NCBI GenBank assembly: GCA_965228125.1 | Contig: OZ245791.1 | Coordinates: forward strand, 372,001-436,000 | Source: GWF2-38-69 sp965228125 | GTDB lineage: Bacteria > Verrucomicrobiota > Lentisphaeria > Victivallales > GWF2-38-69 | Direction: 5' to 3' | Length of the DNA stretch: 64,000 nucleotides | In this document: in pieces, positions 24,674 through 32,906 of the stretch | Layout of the letters: the number at the start of each line of letters is the position of its first letter | Numbering within the stretch: the stretch's first letter is position 1 | Made by a program: the position numbers and the translations under genes | Notes under the pieces: generated by a model | Databases searched by the model: none | Told to the model about the DNA's origin: nothing | What the model saw: the letters and a program-made list of their open reading frames with translations, nothing else

Positions 24674-24693
24674 CTAAATCATTTCAGTTAGTA
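24668..24693 (+). repeat. Collapsed terminal attC / end of cassette array
   Basis: AGCTAAC (24668-24674) and GTTAGTA (24687-24693) keep the two core boxes but only 12 bases lie between them, so the foldable arms are lost. The same short inverted repeat followed by T-rich sequence on the minus strand may serve as terminator for the DUF2062 gene. Confidence 0.5.
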
Positions 24694-25181
24694 TTTTTCG
24701 ATCTGCCGATTTTACGTTGCTTTCTATAAATACGAATCAGGTGAGCCGAAATAAAATAAGCTGGAATAGCCATAATCAATCCCAAAATAGGCCCCCCCAG
24801 CATAAAGGATATAAAAAGATTCCATCCCAATCCAGTAAGCGAACTAAAGTCAAAAGAATAAATGACTTTTTCTATAGCTGACTGTATTTGGATAAAAGTA
24901 ATAGGAATGCCAAGAATTTTCGCCCCTATAAGGCATGCCACAGGATATAAAATCGGCGTAGTGTAAGGATTGGAGAAAAAAGTAAAAAAAACAGCCATTC
25001 CCCTATGAGCTTTAAATATAAAAGCAAGGGGGACAACTACAATAACCTGTCCAATCGGAATCGCTACACTCATAAAAAAACCTATAGCTATTCCCATAGC
25101 CACACTATGAACTGTTCCTTTGGAATTGACAAGCTTAATATAATAGTACTTGTAAGCTCTCCTGAATTTTTTCGAAAGCAT
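24684..25181 (-). CDS. DUF2062 membrane protein
   Basis: This 165-residue protein has three or four membrane segments. The pattern FRRAYKYYYIKLVNSKGTVHSVAMGIAIGFFMSVAIPIGQ then FFSNPYTTPILYPVACLIGA is that of DUF2062, found alone or fused to glycosyltransferases; function is unknown. The ATG at 25181 is preferred over a TTG one codon upstream; GGAG stands about 14 bases before it. The 3' end overlaps the collapsed attC, so it marks the right border of the integron. It lies eight bases after the biotin-carrier gene and may be the last gene of that operon. Confidence 0.8.
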   Translation of the reverse strand: MLSKKFRRAYKYYYIKLVNSKGTVHSVAMGIAIGFFMSVAIPIGQVIVVVPLAFIFKAHRGMAVFFTFFSNPYTTPILYPVACLIGAKILGIPITFIQIQSAIEKVIYSFDFSSLTGLGWNLFISFMLGGPILGLIMAIPAYFISAHLIRIYRKQRKIGRSKNTN

Positions 25182-25192
25182 CAAAAAATCGG

Positions 25193-25558
25193 TTATCTCC
25201 TGATTGAAATCATTAACTGTTTGCTATTTACGGAATCTCCTGCTTTCACCTCTACCTTATCTATGGTGCCTGCAATAGGAGACAAAATTGAGTTTTCCAT
25301 CTTCATAGCTTCGAGAACAAGAAGCTTTTCCCCTGATTCCACATGTTGGCCTTCCTGCACACCGATTTCTACAATAAGCCCCGGAAGCGGAGCATTGACA
25401 GAAAGAATACCTGAAGATTCTTTTTTCGATGAAGCATGGGCTAATTTGTCTGATAATTCGGCAGAGAGTTCCCTTTTGGAAAAACCAGCACAGGGAGTTT
25501 CTTCGACCTCCACGACATAGCATTTATCATTTACTTTTACATTGAAAGTTTTCTTCAT
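25193..25558 (-). CDS. Biotin carboxyl carrier subunit of a methylmalonyl-CoA decarboxylase/acyl-CoA carboxylase
   Basis: This 121-residue protein carries the biotinyl-lysine motif EAMKMENSI, with Lys86 as the attachment site. It is preceded by PLPGLIVEIGVQEGQHVESGEKL and followed by the second half of the barrel (IAGTIDKVEVKAGDSV). A short N-terminal part and a Ser/Lys linker precede the biotinyl domain. It shuttles the carboxyl group between the carboxyltransferase encoded at 25754 and either a membrane decarboxylase (Na+-pump type) or a biotin carboxylase; neither partner lies in the window. Start ATG at 25558. Confidence 0.92.
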   Translation of the reverse strand: MKKTFNVKVNDKCYVVEVEETPCAGFSKRELSAELSDKLAHASSKKESSGILSVNAPLPGLIVEIGVQEGQHVESGEKLLVLEAMKMENSILSPIAGTIDKVEVKAGDSVNSKQLMISIRR

Positions 25559-25579
25559 AACAATTTACCTCAGAGTTCG

Positions 25580-25741
25580 TCAGTTTAGTACAACTTCTGT
25601 TGTTTCGTAGCGTTCGCCATTTTGAGAAACAATGGAAGTTATTTTGAATTCAGCAGTCCCTATGCAGGAAGCTATAGCAGAATATATTGCTGCTATTTCT
25701 TCCTGAGGAATTACCAGTTTATTACAACAACAATTAGTCAT
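25580..25741 (-). CDS. 53-residue epsilon/delta-like small subunit of the carboxylase
   Basis: A short reading frame (start ATG at 25741, stop 25580-25582) fills the gap between the carboxyltransferase and biotin-carrier genes, with 12 and 21 bases to spare. It reads MTNCCCNKL, then IPQEEIAAIYSAIASCIG, then FKITSIVSQ. The EEIAAIYSAIA helix followed by a short strand recalls the C-terminal part of the small delta/epsilon subunits of sodium-pump decarboxylases. Veillonella methylmalonyl-CoA decarboxylase has such a subunit of about 55 residues. Three adjacent cysteines near the start are odd. It has no membrane segment. The gene is probably real; subunit identity is inference. Confidence 0.65.
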   Translation of the reverse strand: MTNCCCNKLVIPQEEIAAIYSAIASCIGTAEFKITSIVSQNGERYETTEVVLN

Positions 25742-25753
25742 ATCATAACCTGT

Positions 25754-27313
25754 TTATAATGGAATATTACCGTGTTTCCTTGCGGGTCTCTCGACATTCT
25801 TTGTTACAGATATATCAAGAGCCTTTATTATCACTTCTCTAGTTTCTTTTGGATCTATAACGCCTTCGATATAACCTCTGGAAGCGGCCACATAAGGATT
25901 ATTGAACATATCCTTGTATTCCTTGATTCTCGCCTTTCTGGTTTCTTCAGGATTCTGTGATGAAGATATATCCTTGGCAAATATAATATTAGCCGCTCCA
26001 TCTGCGCCCATTACAGCTATTTCAGCATTCGGCCACGCATAAACAAAATCAGCCCCAAGATGCTGCGAAGCCATGGCAATATATGCACCGCCATAGGATT
26101 TCCTAAGGATAATGGAAACCATAGGAACAGTAGCTTCCGAGTATGCATAAAGGAGTTTAGCTCCATGCCTGATTACACCACCGTGCTCCTGACCTACGCC
26201 TGGAAGAAATCCCGGAGTATCTACGAATGTAATAATAGGAATATTGAAAGCATCGCAGAACCTGATAAAACGGGATGATTTGTCAGATGCATCAATATCT
26301 AAAACTCCGGCAAGAATATTTGGTTGATTTGCTATTATGCCTACGGATTTCCCGCTTATTCTGGCAAAAGCAGTTACCATATTCTGCGCAAAGTAAGGTT
26401 GAACTTCAAAGAGACTATCTTTATCAAAAACCAGATTCAGTATGTCTCTTATATCATAGGCTTTCTTTGGGTCAAGAGGCACGATATCATATATTTTTTC
26501 GTCAAGTCTATACTCTATATCATAAGCTGCGTCTCCAATCTTATTCTTATTTGAAGAAGGAATGTAAGAAAGAAGTTTTCTTGCGATATTTAACGCTTCC
26601 TCATCGCTCTTGGCAGAAAAATGAGCAACGCCGCTTACACTATTGTGCACTTTAGCACCACCAAGTCCATTCTTGTCAATATCTTCATTCGTAACAGCTT
26701 TTACAACCGCAGGGCCTGTAATAAACATTTGTGAGAGTTCATCAACCATTATTATAAAATCTGTTATTGCAGGAGAATAAACAGCACCTCCTGCACAAGG
26801 ACCGGCTATTACGGAAATCTGAGGAATCACGCCTGAAGCATGAGTGTTTCTGAGAAAAATTCCACCGTATCCGAAAAGGGCATCCACTCCTTCCTGAATT
26901 CTGGCGCCGCCCGAATCATTGATACCTATAAGAGGCATCCCGTACTTCATGGCCATATCTTGAATCTTCATGATTTCCTTGGCATGCATTTCGCCTAACG
27001 AACCGCCTTGCACTGTAAAGTCCTGGGAAAAGACAGCAACTTTCCTGCCATCTATAGTACCAAAACCTGTTATTACCGCATCATAAGGTATTTCCTTTTT
27101 ATCAAGGCCGAAATAATAACATCTGTGTTTTACAAACTTACCTATTTCTTCAAAGCTGCCTTCGTCCAGCAAAAGCTCAACTCTTTCTCTGGCAGTGAGT
27201 TTTCCTTGGGCATGCTGCTTATCTATAGCCGCACTCCCACCGCCTAAATCGAGTTTATCCATTTTAGCTTTCAGGCCATTTACAAGCTCCTTCATATTTT
27301 CTATTTCAGACAT
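25754..27313 (-). CDS. mmdA: Carboxyltransferase subunit (methylmalonyl-CoA decarboxylase alpha / propionyl-CoA carboxylase beta)
   Basis: This 519-residue protein has two crotonase-fold halves. GKLTARERVELLLDEGSFEEIG, PLIGINDSGGARIQEGVDAL and VIPQISVIAGPCAGGAVYSPA form the acyl-CoA half. FVDTPGFLPGVGQEHGGVIRHGAKLLYAYSEATVP with SYGGAYIAMASQ forms the biotin half. It moves carboxyl between methylmalonyl-CoA and biotin. With the epimerase upstream and a biotin carrier downstream it is most likely the decarboxylation side of propionate formation; a carboxylase role would need a biotin carboxylase from elsewhere. Start ATG at 27313. Confidence 0.93.
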   Translation of the reverse strand: MSEIENMKELVNGLKAKMDKLDLGGGSAAIDKQHAQGKLTARERVELLLDEGSFEEIGKFVKHRCYYFGLDKKEIPYDAVITGFGTIDGRKVAVFSQDFTVQGGSLGEMHAKEIMKIQDMAMKYGMPLIGINDSGGARIQEGVDALFGYGGIFLRNTHASGVIPQISVIAGPCAGGAVYSPAITDFIIMVDELSQMFITGPAVVKAVTNEDIDKNGLGGAKVHNSVSGVAHFSAKSDEEALNIARKLLSYIPSSNKNKIGDAAYDIEYRLDEKIYDIVPLDPKKAYDIRDILNLVFDKDSLFEVQPYFAQNMVTAFARISGKSVGIIANQPNILAGVLDIDASDKSSRFIRFCDAFNIPIITFVDTPGFLPGVGQEHGGVIRHGAKLLYAYSEATVPMVSIILRKSYGGAYIAMASQHLGADFVYAWPNAEIAVMGADGAANIIFAKDISSSQNPEETRKARIKEYKDMFNNPYVAASRGYIEGVIDPKETREVIIKALDISVTKNVERPARKHGNIPL

Positions 27314-27330
27314 TGCAAAGCTCCTTAGTT

Positions 27331-27729
27331 TTAGTTATGTTGGCAGATTTCGGTCAAAACGCCATTGGTACATTTCGGATGCATAAACACTACCAAAGTA
27401 TTATGAGCACCTTGTTTAGGAGTATCGCTAAGAGGTTTAAGCCCGAGTTCTTTAGCCTTATCTATGTATAGTTGGACATTGTCAACACAGTAAGCAAGGT
27501 GATGCAATCCTTCGCCCTTAGTCTCAAGGAACTTGGAAATCTCAGAATCTTCTCTTACAGGCTGAAGCAATTCAATTCGCGTATCCCCGACATTAATAAA
27601 ACAGACTTTTATCCCCCTTGCTTCGATTACTTCTTCTCCTGCAGGTTCAAAACCAAGAAGGCCTGAATAAAGTTTTAAAGCTTCTTCTATTGATTTGACG
27701 ACGATGCCGATGTGATCAATTTTTTTCAT
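27331..27729 (-). CDS. mce: Methylmalonyl-CoA epimerase
   Basis: This 132-residue glyoxalase-fold enzyme interconverts the (R) and (S) forms of methylmalonyl-CoA. DHIGIVVKSIEEALKLYSGLLGF carries the first metal His, IELLQPVREDSEI a middle ligand, and EGLHHLAYCVDNV the second His. The C-terminal CTNGVLTEICQ supplies the last Glu. The length is normal. It heads the minus-strand carboxylase operon and faces the kor-mcm operon divergently, so the mutase and decarboxylase sides are joined through it. AGAGGA precedes the ATG. Confidence 0.93.
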   Translation of the reverse strand: MKKIDHIGIVVKSIEEALKLYSGLLGFEPAGEEVIEARGIKVCFINVGDTRIELLQPVREDSEISKFLETKGEGLHHLAYCVDNVQLYIDKAKELGLKPLSDTPKQGAHNTLVVFMHPKCTNGVLTEICQHN

Positions 27730-27923
27730 ATACTTGTCCTCTTTTTATATTTTGTAATGTATGTATAAAAACGCACAAACAGGCTATGCTGTTCTCGGTA
27801 TAAATACTGCAAACTCGGTTAAAGCTTATCGTAAAGATATTCAAATTTCAATAAGGGCTTAAAGATATAAAGTTTAATGAATTATCCTTCTTTTTTTATT
27901 GCAACAGAGCTAATGATTTCCTA

Positions 27924-27951
27924 TTGGATATTTTACCGAACTAGTTATAAT
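27924..27951 (+). promoter_or_regulatory. Promoter of the kor-mcm-scpB operon
   Basis: TTGGAT (27924-27929), a 16-base spacer and a perfect TATAAT (27946-27951) lie 50 bases before the ferredoxin gene. Confidence 0.65.
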
Positions 27952-28001
27952 GAACTCGTCAACCACTTTTTTAAACTCAAAATAACCCCAAGGACATTGT
28001 T

Positions 28002-28217
28002 ATGGCAAAAAAAAACGTAGAGGATATTGTCATCAATAAAGTGTGGTGCAAAGGTTGCGGCATCTGCGTTCATTTCTGTCCCAAAAAAGTACTCGAAATG
28101 GATAAAGATTCCAAAGCATCTGTAGTAAAACTCGAGGACTGCATAGGATGCAGACTTTGCGAACTCAGATGCCCTGATTTTGCTATTCAAGTAAACTTTA
28201 AAGATAAGGACGAATAG
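28002..28217 (+). CDS. korD: 2-oxoacid:ferredoxin oxidoreductase, delta (ferredoxin-like) subunit
   Basis: This 71-residue protein carries two 4Fe-4S clusters: WCKGCGICVHFCP and CIGCRLCELRCPD, each CxxCxxCxxxCP-like. It passes electrons from the thiamine enzyme to free ferredoxin. It is the first gene of korDABC, and the next ATG is six bases after its stop. Its small size and place make it the delta subunit rather than a general ferredoxin. Confidence 0.92.
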   Translation: MAKKNVEDIVINKVWCKGCGICVHFCPKKVLEMDKDSKASVVKLEDCIGCRLCELRCPDFAIQVNFKDKDE

Positions 28218-28222
28218 GAAAT

Positions 28223-29371
28223 ATGGAAGGGAATGTAAAATTTGTACAAGGCAATGAAGCCTGCGTGGAAGGAGCAATGTACGCAGGTTGTAATTTTTTT
28301 GCAGGCTATCCTATTACTCCATCCACTGAAGTTGCCGAACAGTTAGCTTTAAGACTTCCTAAAAATGGCGGCAAGTTTATACAGATGGAAGATGAAATTG
28401 CCTCAATGTGCGCAATCATCGGCGCTTCGTTGACAGGCGCAAAGACTATGACAGCCACAAGCGGGCCTGGTTTTTCGCTCAAACAGGAAGCCTTGGGTTA
28501 CGCAATAATGGCCGAAATCCCATGCGTCATAGTGAATGTACAAAGAGGCGGACCATCTACAGGCAATCCGACCCATGTCAGCCAAGGTGACGTGATGCAG
28601 GCTAAATGGGGAACACATGGCGACCATTCAATTGTGGCTTTAACCGCATCAAACATTCAAGACGTGTTCGAGATCACGGTAGAAGCTTTCAATATAGCAG
28701 AAACCTTCAGAACTCCTGTGGTACTCCTCTTCGATGAAATCGTTGGTCACATGAGAGAAAAACTGGTTGTACCCCAAAAAGGCGTGCTCCCTGTAATCGA
28801 ACGCCTTAGAACCTCTGTTCCTCCAGGTACAGATTATCACCCCTACTTTCCTAGAAAAGACGGTAGGCTGCCAATGTCCGACTTTGGGGCAGAACATCGT
28901 TACAATGTTACCGGATTGTTTCATGACATGTGGGGATTCCCGACAGACAAACCAGAACTCGTTCACAGTTTAATGCGTCATCTTATCGACAAAATCGATA
29001 CGCACCCTAAACACATTTGCAAAACTAAAAAATATTTTCTTGATGATGCGGAAACAGTTCTCGTATCTTATGGAGCATCTGCCAGAACCGCTCTTGAAGC
29101 AGTCAATTATTCCAGAGCCAGAGAAAGAAAAGTCGGGCTGCTTGAACTCCAGACGATATGGCCTTTTCCAAAAGACACAGTTGCCGAATACTGTGATAAG
29201 GCTAAAAGAGTAGTCGTAATTGAGATGAATATGGGGCAAGTAATGGAACAGGTCAAAGCCTCCGTAAAATATCCAAACCACGTATTCCTCTGCAACAGAT
29301 ACGACGGTACGCTCATTAATCCAAGTGATATAAAGAATGTCTTAAGAGTTATAGAAGGAAGGGGGTTCTAA
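28223..29371 (+). CDS. korA: 2-oxoglutarate:ferredoxin oxidoreductase, alpha subunit
   Basis: This 382-residue subunit begins with QGNEACVEGAMYAGCNFFAGYPITPSTE, the pyrimidine-domain opening of the KorA/PorA/VorB group. It continues with ATSGPGFSLKQEALGYAIMAEIPCVIVNVQRGGPSTGNPT, which includes the conserved GPSTG. The C-terminal part forms the transketolase C-like domain. Similar 2-oxoacid enzymes (2-oxoisovalerate, pyruvate) cannot be fully excluded. The methylmalonyl-CoA mutase gene next to it favours 2-oxoglutarate, since succinyl-CoA would feed the mutase. Confidence 0.9.
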   Translation: MEGNVKFVQGNEACVEGAMYAGCNFFAGYPITPSTEVAEQLALRLPKNGGKFIQMEDEIASMCAIIGASLTGAKTMTATSGPGFSLKQEALGYAIMAEIPCVIVNVQRGGPSTGNPTHVSQGDVMQAKWGTHGDHSIVALTASNIQDVFEITVEAFNIAETFRTPVVLLFDEIVGHMREKLVVPQKGVLPVIERLRTSVPPGTDYHPYFPRKDGRLPMSDFGAEHRYNVTGLFHDMWGFPTDKPELVHSLMRHLIDKIDTHPKHICKTKKYFLDDAETVLVSYGASARTALEAVNYSRARERKVGLLELQTIWPFPKDTVAEYCDKAKRVVVIEMNMGQVMEQVKASVKYPNHVFLCNRYDGTLINPSDIKNVLRVIEGRGF

Positions 29372-29372
29372 T

Positions 29373-30182
29373 ATGCCAGTACAAGATTATATACGAAAAC
29401 GCTTTTTCCCTCATATTTGGTGTGCGGGATGCGGACATGGAATAGTTCTTCGGGGAATACTATCGGCAATTGAAGAACTCGAAATCAACAAAAAAAATGT
29501 CGCTATGGTTTCGGGTATCGGATGTTCCTCCAGAATTGTAGGGTACACCGATTTCCACACGCTCCACACGCTTCATGGCAGAGCTTTGTCATTTGCTACT
29601 GGTGTTAAGTTTAGCAAACCTGAACTTACAGTAATAGCACCTATGGGCGATGGTGATGCCATGGCTATCGGCGGCAACCACTTTATTCACGCATGCAGAA
29701 GAAATATTGACATGACAGCTGTCATTATGAATAACAGAATATACGGAATGACCGGAGGTCAATTCTCCCCTCTTTCAGGTCAGGGAATTCATGCTACCAC
29801 CGCTCCTTATGGTAACATAGACTATGAATTTGACACAGTAGAATTAGCCAGAGGTGCAGGAGCTACTTTTGTAGCAAGAACCACCGTATATCACGTTACT
29901 GAAATAACCAGTATTTTAAAGAAGGCTATTCAACACAAGGGATTCTCTGTAGTGGAAGTCCTTTCTCAGTGTCCTACTTATTTTGGCAGAAAGAACAAAA
30001 TTAAGAGTGCCATAGAGATGATGGAATTCTTTAAAAACAATACTACTAACATCGGTTCTGATGCAAAGAAAGCCAACCCTTCCCTGATTGAAAGGGGTAT
30101 ATTTGTGCAAACAGAAAAGGGCGAATACTGCAGTCAGTATGACAAAGTCATAGAAATCGCATCAAAAGCGAAGGAGGCTTAA
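29373..30182 (+). CDS. korB: 2-oxoglutarate:ferredoxin oxidoreductase, beta subunit (TPP-binding)
   Basis: This 269-residue subunit binds thiamine diphosphate. FPHIWCAGCGHGIVLR is the family opening with the CxxC cysteines. GDGDAMAIGGNHFIHACRRN and IMNNRIYGMTGGQFSP form the TPP/Mg motif (GDG then NN). VLSQCPTYFGRKNK follows near the end. It has the normal length and starts one base after the alpha-subunit stop, behind GGAAGGGGG. Confidence 0.93.
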   Translation: MPVQDYIRKRFFPHIWCAGCGHGIVLRGILSAIEELEINKKNVAMVSGIGCSSRIVGYTDFHTLHTLHGRALSFATGVKFSKPELTVIAPMGDGDAMAIGGNHFIHACRRNIDMTAVIMNNRIYGMTGGQFSPLSGQGIHATTAPYGNIDYEFDTVELARGAGATFVARTTVYHVTEITSILKKAIQHKGFSVVEVLSQCPTYFGRKNKIKSAIEMMEFFKNNTTNIGSDAKKANPSLIERGIFVQTEKGEYCSQYDKVIEIASKAKEA

Positions 30183-30188
30183 AGAATT

Positions 30189-30719
30189 ATGGATATACAT
30201 AGACTCGTATTTTCAGGTTCGGGCGGGCAAGGCGTAATTACAGCAGCTGTAATTCTTGCTGAGGCAGCCGTAATGTATGACAACCTACATGCTGTCCAAG
30301 CTCAGTCTTATGGCCCTGAAGCCAGAGGCGGGGCTACAAGAAGTGATGTAATTATCTCAAGCGAACAGATCAATTACCCCAAAGTAACAAACCCAAATAT
30401 ACTAGTTTGCCTTACACAGGAAGCCTATAATAAATTCTCAAGCATAGTTCTTCCCGGCGGGCTCATAATCACGGATTCAAGATTTGTAACCGTAAACAGA
30501 AACTGCGACGCTGTCCAAAAAGAACTGCCTATCTATGACACCGTAGTCGGAAAGTTAGGCAATCCTATCGTTCTTAATGTATGCATGTTGGGAGTAGTAG
30601 TGAAATTTCTGCCTGTAGTCAAGAAAGAATCTGTAATAAAAGCTGTTACTACAAAGATAAATCCAAAATTTATAGATCTTAATACTCAGGCATTCAATAT
30701 TGGATTAAGCCTTGCATAA
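30189..30719 (+). CDS. korC: 2-oxoglutarate:ferredoxin oxidoreductase, gamma subunit
   Basis: This 176-residue subunit has FSGSGGQGVITAAVILAEAA at its start and AQSYGPEARGGATRSDVIIS near residue 40, both marks of the gamma domain of 2-oxoacid:acceptor oxidoreductases. The four genes korD-A-B-C occur in the order common in anaerobes. GGAGG precedes the ATG, and 44 bases separate the stop from the mutase gene. Confidence 0.93.
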   Translation: MDIHRLVFSGSGGQGVITAAVILAEAAVMYDNLHAVQAQSYGPEARGGATRSDVIISSEQINYPKVTNPNILVCLTQEAYNKFSSIVLPGGLIITDSRFVTVNRNCDAVQKELPIYDTVVGKLGNPIVLNVCMLGVVVKFLPVVKKESVIKAVTTKINPKFIDLNTQAFNIGLSLA

Positions 30720-30763
30720 AAAAACAGATATATAACTTCAAAAAAAGAAATAAGAGGGTATCT

Positions 30764-32890
30764 ATGTCAGGAAATATCAATGACTGGAAAATAGAAGCTG
30801 AAAAACAAATGAAGGGAAAGCCGGCAACATCCCTTGACTGGGAGAGTCCGGAAAACATTAAAATTAAACCTCTTTATACAGCCGAGGATTTAGAGTCGTT
30901 GGAAACTCTTAGTTCATTCCCTGGCCTTCCTCCTTTCACAAGAGGCCCCTACCCGACAATGTACGCCGCAAGGCCTTGGACAATTCGTCAGTATGCCGGT
31001 TTTTCTACAGCTAAAGAGTCAAATGAATTTTACAGAAAGAACCTAGCCGCAGGTCAAATGGGACTGTCTGTAGCATTTGACCTTGCTACACATAGGGGAT
31101 ATGACTCGGACAACCCGCGTGTGGCTGGAGATGTAGGTAAAGCTGGCGTGGCAATCGATAGCGTAGAGGACATGAAAATATTATTCGACCAAATCCCTCT
31201 TGACAAGATGTCGGTATCCATGACAATGAACGGCGCTGTTCTTCCTATTTTAGCTAATTACATAGTAGCCGCCGAAGAACAGGGAGTTAAACAGGAAGCG
31301 CTCGCTGGTACTATCCAAAATGATATTCTCAAGGAATATTTGACTCGTAATACTTATATCTATCCTCCGACTCCTTCAATGAGAATAATTTCTGACATCA
31401 TAGGATACTGCTCAAAAAATATGCCAAAGTACAACACTATCAGCATAAGCGGCTACCACATGATGGAAGCCGGAGCTAATTCTGTAATGCAAACTGCATT
31501 CACAATCGCTGACGGTGTCGAATATATTAAATCTGCACTGCGTGCAGGACAGAGCATAGACGATTTCGGGCAAAGACTCTCTTTCTTCTTCGGAATAGGA
31601 ATGAATTTCTTCATGAATATAGCGATGCTCCGCGCCGCAAGGTTTTTGTGGTTTGAGGAAACCCAGAAGTTTAATCCGAAAAATACTAAATCATGTATGC
31701 TTAGGACTCATTGCCAGACCTCAGGATGGAGTTTGACCGAACAGGACCCATACAATAATATAATCAGAACCACTATTGAATGTATGGCAGCTGTACTTGG
31801 CGGGACACAATCCCTTCATACTAATTCCTATGACGAAGCTATCGGGCTGCCAACTGAATTCTCAGCAAGAATAGCCAGAAACACCCAGATAGTAGTTCAG
31901 GAAGAGTCTCAGATATGCCGCGTAATTGACCCAATGGGTGGAAGTTATTATGTCGAGAGCCTTACCAACTCTATTATACAGGAATCCAGAAAAATCCTTA
32001 AGGAAATAGAATCTCTCGGCGGCATGGCTAAAGCTATAGAATCAGGGCTTCCAAAGAAGATGATAGAAGAAGCCGCTGCCAGAACTCAGGCTAGGATCGA
32101 AAGAGGTGAAGAAGTCATCGTCGGCGTTAATAAATACAAATTAAAAACCGAAACAGAAGTGCCTGTTCTTGAAATATCGGACAGCATCAGAATCGAACAA
32201 ATCGAGTCCCTCAAAAAACTCAAGGCTTCGAGAAATAATGAATTAGTAAAAAAGACTCTTGCAGACCTTACAAACGCCGCTGAAAAAGGTGCAAACCTTC
32301 TTGAAGCAACCATTCCGGCAGTAAGAGCCAGAGCAACTGTAGGAGAAATAAGTGACGCTATGGAAAAAGTTTTCGGGAGATATAAGGCTAAAACAGAATT
32401 GATCACGGGCATCTATTCTTCAGAATACAAAACAGGCAAACACGACGAGTTTGACTCCACTAGGACAAGAACTGATAATTTCGCAGCAAAACATGGAAGA
32501 AGGCCTAGGATCCTTGTCGCAAAAATCGGTCAGGACGGACATGACAGAGGAAGCAAGGTTATTGCTACTGCTTTTGCAGATTTGGGTTTCGATGTCGATT
32601 TAAGCCCAATGTTCGTTACTCCTGAAGAAGCAGCAAAGATGGCAGTGGAAAACGATGTACATGCAATAGGGGCCTCTTCCTTGGCAGCAGGGCATAAATA
32701 CATTGTTCCTACCCTGATTTCGGAACTAAAAAAACTCGGTTGCCCCGAAATAAAAGTCTTTATCGGTGGAGTAATCCCAAGACAGGATTATGAAGAGCTT
32801 TATAACGATGGAGCCGTCGGGGTGTTCGGTCCCGGCTCCAACATTGTAGAATGCGCAAATAAAGTATTAGACGAATTGGAAAAAAACTAA
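30764..32890 (+). CDS. Methylmalonyl-CoA mutase, single-chain form
   Basis: This 708-residue B12 enzyme interconverts succinyl-CoA and (R)-methylmalonyl-CoA. The N-terminal barrel shows PGLPPFTRGPYPTMYAARPW, RQYAGFSTAKESN and GLSVAFDLATHRGYDSD. The substrate region reads CMLRTHCQTSGWSLTEQDPY. The C-terminal cobalamin domain has GQDGHDRGSKVIATAF (DxHxxG) followed by SLAAGHKYIVP and IGGVIPRQDY. Both domains are on one chain, as in homodimeric or human-type enzymes, so no separate small subunit is needed. The MeaB-type chaperone gene is not in the window. Confidence 0.96.
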   Translation: MSGNINDWKIEAEKQMKGKPATSLDWESPENIKIKPLYTAEDLESLETLSSFPGLPPFTRGPYPTMYAARPWTIRQYAGFSTAKESNEFYRKNLAAGQMGLSVAFDLATHRGYDSDNPRVAGDVGKAGVAIDSVEDMKILFDQIPLDKMSVSMTMNGAVLPILANYIVAAEEQGVKQEALAGTIQNDILKEYLTRNTYIYPPTPSMRIISDIIGYCSKNMPKYNTISISGYHMMEAGANSVMQTAFTIADGVEYIKSALRAGQSIDDFGQRLSFFFGIGMNFFMNIAMLRAARFLWFEETQKFNPKNTKSCMLRTHCQTSGWSLTEQDPYNNIIRTTIECMAAVLGGTQSLHTNSYDEAIGLPTEFSARIARNTQIVVQEESQICRVIDPMGGSYYVESLTNSIIQESRKILKEIESLGGMAKAIESGLPKKMIEEAAARTQARIERGEEVIVGVNKYKLKTETEVPVLEISDSIRIEQIESLKKLKASRNNELVKKTLADLTNAAEKGANLLEATIPAVRARATVGEISDAMEKVFGRYKAKTELITGIYSSEYKTGKHDEFDSTRTRTDNFAAKHGRRPRILVAKIGQDGHDRGSKVIATAFADLGFDVDLSPMFVTPEEAAKMAVENDVHAIGASSLAAGHKYIVPTLISELKKLGCPEIKVFIGGVIPRQDYEELYNDGAVGVFGPGSNIVECANKVLDELEKN

Positions 32891-32906
32891 AATTACGGAG
32901 ATTTTT

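Larger units (their letters stand above)
18531..24693 (+). mobile_element. Chromosomal integron: intI, Pc promoter, attI and seven gene cassettes
   Basis: An integron integrase gene on the minus strand faces away from a plus-strand array of small genes. Each of the first six cassettes is closed by a 71-129-bp imperfect inverted repeat whose outer ends resemble RYYYAAC and GTTRRRY. The crossover G-TT can be placed at attI (19967/19968) and at six attC sites (R' boxes at 21180, 21851, 22404, 22859, 23574 and 24212). The seventh cassette ends in a collapsed site at 24668-24693. Cassettes hold an Ntn-hydrolase-like protein, three intact toxin-antitoxin pairs, a GNAT enzyme, an unknown protein and a decayed toxin-antitoxin pair. 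The cassette DNA is visibly more AT-rich than the flanking genes. Confidence 0.9.

Noticed and set aside
26275..26655. Open frame on the plus strand inside the carboxyltransferase gene
   Set aside because: It is the opposite-strand shadow of mmdA; its sequence has no family pattern and no ribosome site.
27945..28277. Open frame on the minus strand across korD
   Set aside because: It overlaps a clear ferredoxin gene and its promoter; no protein features are seen.
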